This document shows, piece by piece, positions 1 through 5,836 of a stretch of DNA of 10,927 bases. The first letter of the stretch is position 1. Each line of letters starts with the position of its first letter. The notes under the pieces were generated by a model. It had not been told where the DNA came from and made no database searches. It worked only from the letters and a program-made list of their open reading frames with translations. The stretch comes from Faucicola sp032089155 (lineage in GTDB: Bacteria; Pseudomonadota; Gammaproteobacteria; Pseudomonadales; Moraxellaceae): positions 1 through 10,927 of the forward strand of contig DAMDEV010000084.1 of NCBI GenBank assembly GCA_032089155.1, read 5' to 3'. The position numbers were made by a program, and so were the translations under genes.

Positions 1-645
1 CATTATTGCCCCAACGAGACCATTAATGGCTTGACGATGTTTGATGTGCCAGCGGTGAATGTACCCATCGTGGCGGATATGTCATCTTGCATCTTATCTA
101 GCCCAATAGATGTATCAAAATTTGGACTGATTTATGCAGGGGCGCAAAAAAATATCGGTCCTGCGGGTTTGACACTTGTGATTGTCCGTGATGATTTGAT
201 CGGTCATGCCAACTTAGTTTGCCCAAGTATCTTGGACTATAAAAACCAAGCCGACAATGATTCGATGGTCAATACGCCAGCAACTTTTTCTTGGTATTTG
301 GCAGGTTTGGTGTTTGAATGGTTGCTTGAGCAAGGGGGTGTCGAGGCAATCTATCAACAAAATTTGTTAAAAGCGCAAAAGCTGTATGAATTTATCGACC
401 AAAGCGATTTTTACCAAAACCCTGTCAACAAAGACAACCGCTCAATCATGAATGTACCCTTCACCTTGGCAGATAGTCAACTTGATAAAACCTTCTTAGC
501 TAAAGCCGACGAAGCAGGATTTTTGAATCTTAAAGGGCACCGTACAGTGGGCGGCATGCGCGCTAGTATTTATAACGCGATTGATTTGGCGACCATTGAA
601 AAGTTAATCAAATTTATGCAGCAGTTTGAACAAACTAGCGTATAA
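1..645 (+). CDS. serC: Phosphoserine aminotransferase SerC, 3' part (5' end outside window)
   Basis: Pyridoxal-phosphate enzyme that transfers an amino group from glutamate to 3-phosphohydroxypyruvate, giving phosphoserine in serine biosynthesis; it also serves pyridoxal phosphate synthesis. It is a cytoplasmic class V aminotransferase. The frame is open from base 1 and begins HYCPNETINGL, a hallmark SerC stretch, so the reading frame enters from the left and the TTG at 31 is not the true start. Of about 360 residues usual for the family, 214 are visible. Visible residues: the ADMSS motif (Asp26 of the fragment, expected to contact the PLP ring nitrogen), the PLP lysine Lys50 in GAQKN (bases 148-150), and GHRTVGGMRASIYNA near the C-terminus, which is part of the phosphate/substrate site. 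The stop is TAA at 643-645, followed by a strong terminator, so serC ends its transcription unit. Identification is very secure. Confidence 0.97.
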   Translation, partial: HYCPNETINGLTMFDVPAVNVPIVADMSSCILSSPIDVSKFGLIYAGAQKNIGPAGLTLVIVRDDLIGHANLVCPSILDYKNQADNDSMVNTPATFSWYLAGLVFEWLLEQGGVEAIYQQNLLKAQKLYEFIDQSDFYQNPVNKDNRSIMNVPFTLADSQLDKTFLAKADEAGFLNLKGHRTVGGMRASIYNAIDLATIEKLIKFMQQFEQTSV

Positions 646-670
646 AAAGATTTAACAATCGTGCTACATT

Positions 671-707
671 AAGACTTAACAGCTAAAATGCTTGTTAAGT
701 CTTTTTT
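671..707 (+). terminator. Rho-independent terminator after serC
   Basis: The arms AAGACTTAAC (671-680) and GTTAAGTCTT (694-703) are a perfect 10-bp inverted repeat. Inside, AGC/GCT can add three pairs with one bulged T. The stem is followed by a run of six T (702-707). It lies 25 bases after the serC stop and separates serC from the yej genes. Confidence 0.9.
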
Positions 708-771
708 ATAGTTAGCGGGTGTGGGGCATATGAGGGATGACAGCTAGCAATACCAAGGGTTTTTAAAAAAT

Positions 772-780
772 AGGTGAAGG
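772..780 (+). promoter_or_regulatory. Ribosome binding site of yejA
   Basis: The purine-rich stretch AGGTGAAGG ends four bases before the ATG at 785 and ten before the in-frame ATG at 791. Either could be the start. The next ATG, at 833, has no comparable site. No convincing -35/-10 pair was seen between the terminator and this site, although a promoter must presumably lie in 708-771. Confidence 0.6.
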
Positions 781-784
781 GGTC

Positions 785-2683
785 ATGGGGATGCAAGTGA
801 AAGAAAACAGGGCGAGAAAACCAGCCCACTGGATGAGGGCGGTCACTCGCCAAACATTCGGCAAAAAATGCTGGGTGCTGGGCTTGTTAGTGGTCGCGTC
901 CGCTGCCAATACCGCTATCATCACTGGCACATCTATCGCTCACAACAGCACCGCGCAATTTGCCCATGTCTCTCATTTACCGTATGCCAATCCCAACGCC
1001 CCCAAAGGCGGTGTGTTAAGCCTATCTGCCATCGGCACCTTTGACAGTATTAATAAATGGATTGATGTCGGTACGCCTGTGACCGGCACCGATTATTTGT
1101 TTGAAAGTTTGATGACAGGCTCGCTTTCTGAAGCGTTTGTGCAGTACCCACTACTGGCGGATAAAGTCACTTATGACCCAGATGACCCAAGCTGGGTTAT
1201 CTATCACATCAACCCCAAAGCCTATTTTTGGGATGGCACGCCTGTGACGGCGCAAGACGTCAAAGCCAGTATGGATGCACTGCTGACAAAAGGCGTTATG
1301 AGTATGCGTAGCTATCTATCCGATGTCAAAGAAACCCAAGTGATAGATCGACAAACCGTCAAATTTATTTTTAAATCCAAAGACAACCAAGAAATCAAAC
1401 TGACCGTCGCACAAATGCCGATTTGGTCAAAAAAATCGATTGATGGCTATTTTGATAAAGTCGGACTGACGCCACTGATGGGCAGTGGCGCGTATAAAGT
1501 CGGCTCAATCGATGCAGGACGCGCCATTACTTATGTGCGTGACCCCAATTATTGGGGCGCCAAACCTGACGCAGGCGTGGTGGTAAATGTCGGTCGTTAT
1601 AATTTTGACCAAATTAAGTATGTGTATTATCAAAACCCCGAAGTGGCATTTGAAGGCTTTAAATCCGGCGAATATTTTTTCCGTGCCGAAAACAAAGCGC
1701 GGACATGGTCGACGGGTTATAACTTTCCTGCCGTCAAAGCAGGCATGATTACCAAAGCGCAAATCGCCAATAACAACCCCGTACCGATGCAAGCGATTGT
1801 GATGAATTTGCGCCGACCGATTTTTCAAGACATTCGGGTGCGCCAAGCGATGACATTGGCGTATGATTTTGAATGGCTCAATAAAACCATGTTTTATGGA
1901 CAATATGAGCGCTTGCAAAGTTTTTTTCATGGGTCAGCGCTTGCCGCAACCGGCACGCCAACACCCCAAGAACTGGCGGTTATCAATCCGCTATTACCTG
2001 ACCTTGAGCCCATTCAAAGACAGGCTGTTTTAAGTGACTGGCAAGCCCCCAAATCAACGGGCGATGGATTTAATCGAGACAATTTATTAAAAGCGCGTGA
2101 ATTGCTGCTGCAAGCGGGTTTCAAATATCAAAATATGAAGCTATATCAGCCCAATGGTCAGCCCGCCAAACTGGAATTTTTATCCGCCGATGACAAGAAT
2201 GCGCGCATTGTGCTACCTTTTTTACGTAACCTGCAACGACTCGGGTTTGAGACAAGCTTTCGCCAAGCCGATGTCCCCCAGTACTTAGAGCGCACTCGCA
2301 GATATGACTACGACATGATTATCGATAGGTTTGAACAAAGTTTGTCACCGGGCGCCGAGCAAACCTATATGTGGGGCTCACAAGCCGCAGACGAAAAAGG
2401 CAACCAAAACTCGACGGGCATCAAAAACAAAGCCATTGATGCGGTAATTGCCAAACTCATAATGTCGAAGAATCGTGACGATATTGTGCTATACAGCAAA
2501 GTGTTAGACCGTCTGCTACGGGCGGGCTATTATGTCGTGCCGACTTATGGCAAGCATACTGACAATGTGGCGTATTGGAAATTTTATGAGCATGGGCCGC
2601 TGCCAAGCAATGCCATCGGTATCGATTATTGGTGGGTGAACAAAGACAAACAAGCACAAGTCATGCAGTATTTAGGAAAATAA
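785..2683 (+). CDS. yejA: Periplasmic peptide-binding protein of the YejABEF importer (YejA-like)
   Basis: Extracellular solute-binding protein of family 5 (SBP_bac_5). In enterobacteria YejA delivers peptides, including the antibiotic microcin C, to the YejBEF membrane complex. The 632 residues compare with about 604 in E. coli; the extra length is mostly the leader. Visible landmarks are YANPNAPKGG at 67-76, then GTFDSIN, the NPKAYFWDGTPVTAQDV block, the RRPIFQDIRVRQAMTLAYDF block near residues 345-363, and a C-terminal GIDYWW. All have close counterparts in E. coli YejA. The N-terminus is a signal sequence: a long basic region (residues 1-28) and a hydrophobic core from about 29 to 48. The cysteine at 29 precedes the core, so it is not a lipobox. 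The start at 785 (or 791) is set by the upstream ribosome binding site. gloB begins 14 bases after the stop, which suggests cotranscription. The function is confident at family level; the actual peptide range cannot be read from sequence. Confidence 0.94.
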   Translation: MGMQVKENRARKPAHWMRAVTRQTFGKKCWVLGLLVVASAANTAIITGTSIAHNSTAQFAHVSHLPYANPNAPKGGVLSLSAIGTFDSINKWIDVGTPVTGTDYLFESLMTGSLSEAFVQYPLLADKVTYDPDDPSWVIYHINPKAYFWDGTPVTAQDVKASMDALLTKGVMSMRSYLSDVKETQVIDRQTVKFIFKSKDNQEIKLTVAQMPIWSKKSIDGYFDKVGLTPLMGSGAYKVGSIDAGRAITYVRDPNYWGAKPDAGVVVNVGRYNFDQIKYVYYQNPEVAFEGFKSGEYFFRAENKARTWSTGYNFPAVKAGMITKAQIANNNPVPMQAIVMNLRRPIFQDIRVRQAMTLAYDFEWLNKTMFYGQYERLQSFFHGSALAATGTPTPQELAVINPLLPDLEPIQRQAVLSDWQAPKSTGDGFNRDNLLKARELLLQAGFKYQNMKLYQPNGQPAKLEFLSADDKNARIVLPFLRNLQRLGFETSFRQADVPQYLERTRRYDYDMIIDRFEQSLSPGAEQTYMWGSQAADEKGNQNSTGIKNKAIDAVIAKLIMSKNRDDIVLYSKVLDRLLRAGYYVVPTYGKHTDNVAYWKFYEHGPLPSNAIGIDYWWVNKDKQAQVMQYLGK

Positions 2684-2684
2684 T

Positions 2685-2690
2685 AAGGAA
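2685..2690 (+). promoter_or_regulatory. Ribosome binding site that fixes the gloB start
   Basis: AAGGAA lies seven bases before the ATG at 2698. The same frame is open back to a TTG at 2629 inside yejA, but that codon would add 23 residues with no homology to glyoxalase II. The 2698 start gives the usual N-terminus. Confidence 0.75.
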
Positions 2691-2697
2691 TAAAACA

Positions 2698-3498
2698 ATG
2701 CTAAAAATCCACCCAGTCCCGGCTTTCACTGACAACTATATTTGGGCAATTATCAATGATGAAACACAAGAAGTGATTATTGTTGATGCTGGCGATGCTG
2801 AGCCTGTTTTAGAGTTTGTCAACCGTGAAAATCTGACCATCACCCAAATATGGGTAACCCATCATCACAGCGACCACATCGGCGGCGTAACAGCATTGGC
2901 AAATGCGTTTCCAAACGCACAGATTTTTGCGCATGCAAATATTCACCCGTTAATCAATGCCACGCATTTAATCCCCGTCGCTGAAGGGCGCGAATTAACC
3001 GCTTGGGGCAGTCCTGTGCAGGTGTGGCAGGTGGCAGGGCATACCGAAAATCATTTAGCGTATTTAGTGACGCTTGATAACTGTCTGCATATTTTTTGTG
3101 GGGATACGCTATTTCGCGCAGGTTGTGGCCGTGTTTTCACCGGCACGATTGAGACGTTGTTTGAAAGCTTTGACCGTTTTGCGCAGTTACATGACGATGA
3201 AACGCTATTTTATCCTGCCCATGAATATACGCTATCAAATCTAAAATTTGCCCAGTTTATCGAGCCCAATAATCCAACCATTGCACAGGCAATAGCGCAT
3301 GACAGTGAGTTACGCCAGCAAAATACGCCAACCTTGCCAACCACGCTTGCCGATGAAAAAGCCATCAATCCGTTTATGCGTGCAGTGATTGCACCCAGTG
3401 ATGAAATGATAAAAACCGTACAAACGCAGACAGGAATTGAGGATGACAGTCCGTTTGAGATATTTAAAGCCTTACGTCAACTAAAAAATAACTTTTAA
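2698..3498 (+). CDS. gloB: Hydroxyacylglutathione hydrolase (glyoxalase II)
   Basis: Hydrolyses S-lactoylglutathione to D-lactate and glutathione, the second step of methylglyoxal detoxification, in the cytoplasm. The 266 residues are near the family norm (E. coli GloB has 251). It has a metallo-beta-lactamase fold with THHHSDH at 54-60, giving metal ligands His55, His57, Asp59 and His60. The further expected ligands are His115 in AGHTENH, Asp136 in FCGDTLF and His175 in AHEYTLSN. The C-terminal HAGH domain follows, including NPFMR (224-228) and the typical ending with an LR...K..F pattern. The usual GHTxGH reads GHTENH here, so the glycine before the second histidine is Asn; the metal-binding His is kept. 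The gene sits between yejA and yejB, 14 bases after yejA and 47 before yejB, so it is probably cotranscribed with the importer without an obvious shared function. Confidence 0.96.
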   Translation: MLKIHPVPAFTDNYIWAIINDETQEVIIVDAGDAEPVLEFVNRENLTITQIWVTHHHSDHIGGVTALANAFPNAQIFAHANIHPLINATHLIPVAEGRELTAWGSPVQVWQVAGHTENHLAYLVTLDNCLHIFCGDTLFRAGCGRVFTGTIETLFESFDRFAQLHDDETLFYPAHEYTLSNLKFAQFIEPNNPTIAQAIAHDSELRQQNTPTLPTTLADEKAINPFMRAVIAPSDEMIKTVQTQTGIEDDSPFEIFKALRQLKNNF

Positions 3499-3544
3499 GG
3501 CTAACAATTAAGGCTAATAATGAGGGAAAACAATGAGGGATAAC
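3493..3544 (+). repeat. Four-copy degenerate 13-bp tandem repeat in the gloB-yejB junction
   Basis: Four adjoining 13-bp units are visible: TTTTAAGGCTAAC (3493-3505), AATTAAGGCTAAT (3506-3518), AATGAGGGAAAAC (3519-3531) and AATGAGGGATAAC (3532-3544). The first overlaps the gloB stop codon and the last ends one base before the yejB ATG at 3546. Every unit contains an AAGG or GAGGG core that can act as a Shine-Dalgarno sequence. Units 3 and 4 also contain an ATG (3520 and 3533). The GAGGG at 3535-3539, six bases before the ATG, is the likely yejB ribosome binding site. Confidence 0.75.
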
Positions 3545-3545
3545 C

Positions 3546-4595
3546 ATGGGCAAATATATTCTTAAACGGCTGTTATTAATCATCCCCACCTTGTTTTTGA
3601 TTCTGCTCACCAATTTCGCCATTGTCCAATCGGCGCCTGGCGGTCCTGTCGAGCAAAAAATATCCCAAATTGAAGCAGAACAAAAACAGGGCGCCACCCA
3701 AACCCAACTGTCAACGACCACTTATCAAGGCAGTCGCGGTTTATCGCCAGACATGGTCGAAGCCATCAAAAAACAATACGGCTTTGATAAACCCGCGCCC
3801 GAGCGATTTTGGCTCATGCTGACAAGCTATGCCAAGGGCGATTTTGGTACCTCATTTTTTAAAGGCAAACCTGTGTCACAGCTGATTTTGGATAAAATGC
3901 CCGTGTCGATTTCGCTAGGGCTTTGGAGTACGCTACTGATTTATTTAATCGCTGTGCCGCTGGGGATTGCCAAAGCCAGACGCCATAATTCACTGATGGA
4001 TAAAACCACCGCATTGCTGCTTGCGGTGAGTTATGCCGTGCCTGTGTTTGTGCTTGCGGTGGTGTTACTGGTGATGTTGGCAGGGGGGAGTTATTGGCAG
4101 ATTTTTCCGCTGCAAGGCTTGGTGAGTGAGAATTTTGATAAGCTGTCCACGTTTGGCAAAATCAAAGATTATTTTTGGCATTTGGCATTGCCCATCACGG
4201 CAAGCACGATTGGCGGGTTTGCGGGACTCGCGTATTTGACCAAGTTTAGTTTTATGGAAGAAGTAAACAAACAATACGTGTTGACTGCTCGCAGTAAAGG
4301 GTTAAGTGAAAAAAAAGTGCTATACGGTCATGTATTTCGCAATGCGATGATGATTATTATTGCAGGCTTGCCGTCGGCGATTGTAGGAATATTTTTTACG
4401 GGTAATTTTTTGATTGAAGTGATTTTTAATTTGGATGGTTTGGGACGACTGGGGTTTGAAGCGATTGGGCAACGCGATTATCCGGTAATTTTTGGCACGC
4501 TGTTTATTTTTACCTTGATGGGGCTGATTTTGCAGTTGATAAGTGATGTGACTTATCATCTCATTGATCCCCGTATTGATTTTGAGGGTCGCTAA
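3546..4595 (+). CDS. yejB: Inner-membrane permease YejB of the peptide/microcin C importer
   Basis: One of two channel subunits of the YejABEF ABC importer (BPD_transp_1 family, DppB-type). The 349 residues compare with 364 in E. coli. The N-terminus MGKYILKRLLLIIPTL gives the first membrane helix, followed by NFAIVQSAPGGPVEQ, a periplasmic loop of about 30-115, and the permease core with helices from about 120 to 340. The EAA loop that docks on the ATPase is around residues 238-268 (EEVNKQYVLTARSKG, then HVFRNA). The C-terminus DPRIDFEGR matches E. coli YejB as I remember it. The N-terminal periplasmic loop is about 15 residues shorter than in E. coli and rich in Gln. The ATG at 3546 has GAGGG six bases upstream in the tandem repeat. 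The stop overlaps the yejE start by one base (TAATG), a sign of translational coupling. Confidence 0.96.
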   Translation: MGKYILKRLLLIIPTLFLILLTNFAIVQSAPGGPVEQKISQIEAEQKQGATQTQLSTTTYQGSRGLSPDMVEAIKKQYGFDKPAPERFWLMLTSYAKGDFGTSFFKGKPVSQLILDKMPVSISLGLWSTLLIYLIAVPLGIAKARRHNSLMDKTTALLLAVSYAVPVFVLAVVLLVMLAGGSYWQIFPLQGLVSENFDKLSTFGKIKDYFWHLALPITASTIGGFAGLAYLTKFSFMEEVNKQYVLTARSKGLSEKKVLYGHVFRNAMMIIIAGLPSAIVGIFFTGNFLIEVIFNLDGLGRLGFEAIGQRDYPVIFGTLFIFTLMGLILQLISDVTYHLIDPRIDFEGR

Positions 4596-5614
4596 TGCTG
4601 ATAAAACATCCTGTTTGGCAAGCCCGCATTCACCGATTTCGGCGTAACCGGTTGGGATTTTTTTCGCTCATCATGTTTAGCCTGATTTTCCTTGCCTGTA
4701 TGGGGGCAAACCTTATCGCCAATGACAAGCCGATGCTGGTTAATTACCAAAATCACTGGTATTTTCCCATCGTCAGGTCTTACCCCGAAACCACCTTTGG
4801 CGGTGTATTCGAAACCGAAACCAACTACCAAGACCCTGTGGTCAAAGACCTAATCAACCAGCATGGCTATATGATTGAGCCTATGATACCGTTTGCCGAC
4901 CAAACGCCAAGTGTGAGTCGTGATGTGCCGTTCCCTGCGCCGCCAAATAGCGAGAACTGGCTCGGCACGGACGACCAAGGTCGAGATGTGCTGGCAAGGG
5001 TATTGTATGGCTTGCGTGTATCGCTATTATTCGGGTTGGCGTTGACGGTGGCAGGGTCAATCATTGGCATTGCGGTGGGGGCGGTGCAAGGGTATTTTGG
5101 CGGCTGGACAGATTTGGTGGGTCAGCGGTTGATGGAAGTGTGGGGCGGTCTACCACAGCTGTTTATGATTATTATTTTGGTCAGTCTGTTTAGCCCAAGT
5201 GTGTTTGTGTTGTTTGGCTTAATGCTGCTCTTTGGCTGGATGGGGCTCGTTGGTCTGGTGCGTGCCGAGTTTTTGCGAGCGAGAAATTTTGATTATGTGC
5301 GGTCGGCAAAAGCGATGGGGGTGTCAGATGCCAAGATTATGTTTCGCCATATTTTGCCCAATGCGATGTCGTCGAGCCTGTCGCAGTTGCCATTTATTTT
5401 GACGGCAAATATCACGGCACTCACCACGCTCGATTATTTGGGCTATGGCTTGCCTGCAGGCTCGCCGTCTTTGGGGGAGTTAATCTCACAGGGAAAAGAT
5501 AATTTGGATTCACCGTGGCTAGCGCTTGCCGGGTTTTTTAGTTTGACGATTGTGTTGTCGCTGCTGATTTTTATTGGAGAAGCACTGCGAGATGCGTTTG
5601 ACCCCAGAACTTAA
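4595..5614 (+). CDS. yejE: Inner-membrane permease YejE of the peptide/microcin C importer
   Basis: Second channel subunit of the YejABEF ABC importer (BPD_transp_1, DppC-type, with the short N-terminal domain typical of that group). The 339 residues are almost the E. coli length (341). The first helix is at about 20-42, ending LIANDKPMLV, followed by the large YejE-type periplasmic insert (about 43-125) with NHWYFPI, FGGVF and NWLGTDDQGRDVLAR. The core helices follow, and the EAA loop is at about 224-256 (EFLRARNFDYVRSAKAMGV, then RHILPNA). The ending is IGEALRDAFDP. It starts on the ATG inside the yejB stop, so the two permeases should be made in equal amounts. After the stop come 39 AT-rich bases with only a weak 5-bp hairpin (5616-5629), which is not a credible terminator, so transcription probably continues into the small ORF and yejF. 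Confidence 0.96.
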   Translation: MLIKHPVWQARIHRFRRNRLGFFSLIMFSLIFLACMGANLIANDKPMLVNYQNHWYFPIVRSYPETTFGGVFETETNYQDPVVKDLINQHGYMIEPMIPFADQTPSVSRDVPFPAPPNSENWLGTDDQGRDVLARVLYGLRVSLLFGLALTVAGSIIGIAVGAVQGYFGGWTDLVGQRLMEVWGGLPQLFMIIILVSLFSPSVFVLFGLMLLFGWMGLVGLVRAEFLRARNFDYVRSAKAMGVSDAKIMFRHILPNAMSSSLSQLPFILTANITALTTLDYLGYGLPAGSPSLGELISQGKDNLDSPWLALAGFFSLTIVLSLLIFIGEALRDAFDPRT

Positions 5615-5653
5615 TTGATTAAGCAATCATAATTTAATAAAAAGGGCAATAAT

Positions 5654-5836
5654 ATGAGTTCAGGTTTTGCTGATACATTTACAGCATTACAATTCTTTAA
5701 TGCTGATATTAAATCAACATCTCAAATTTATGAAACTTGTGTTTTTAATCTGAGTATTGAAAAAAACCAAAATTATTTTGTGGGAAATTTAGGCATATTA
5801 GTCGGCGATTCAACCATTCAAGGAAATAATGAATGA
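5654..5836 (+). CDS. Small AT-rich ORF of unknown function; C-terminal half resembles the end of a Hint domain
   Basis: 60 residues with no confident family assignment. In favour of translation: an AGGG site (5643-5646) seven bases before the ATG, and a stop overlapping the yejF start as ATGA (5833-5836), so it may couple yejE translation to yejF. The yejF ribosome binding site (AGGA, 5821-5824) lies inside its last codons. Residues 29-51 contain CVFNLSIE, then NYFVGNLGILVGD. By eye this fits the terminal beta-strand pattern of pretoxin-HINT/intein-like domains (V-Y/F-N-L-x-V/I, then Y-F-V-G-x-x-G-x-L-V), but the usual final HN is replaced by GD and the N-terminal catalytic half is absent. 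The base composition is strikingly different: by hand count 52 of 183 bases are G or C (28%), against 33 of 60 in a nearby yejE stretch (5401-5460). No signal peptide or membrane helix is evident. It may be a remnant of a toxin cassette, a real small protein, or only a coupling leader; the Hint reading is inference. Confidence 0.6.
   Translation: MSSGFADTFTALQFFNADIKSTSQIYETCVFNLSIEKNQNYFVGNLGILVGDSTIQGNNE

Noticed and set aside
1505..1930. 141-codon minus-strand ORF inside yejA
   Set aside because: It lies wholly opposite a well-conserved yejA region, has no recognisable domain and no convincing ribosome binding site; it is a shadow of the real gene.
2629..2697. TTG start for gloB inside yejA
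   Set aside because: It adds residues unlike any glyoxalase II N-terminus and lacks the ribosome binding site seen before the ATG at 2698.
3622..3822. 66-codon ORF inside yejB in another frame
   Set aside because: yejB is unambiguous here, and the alternative protein has no recognisable features.
5616..5629. Possible terminator after yejE (TGATT-AAGC-AATCA)
   Set aside because: The stem is only five AT-rich pairs with no T-run directly after it; unlikely to stop transcription before yejF.
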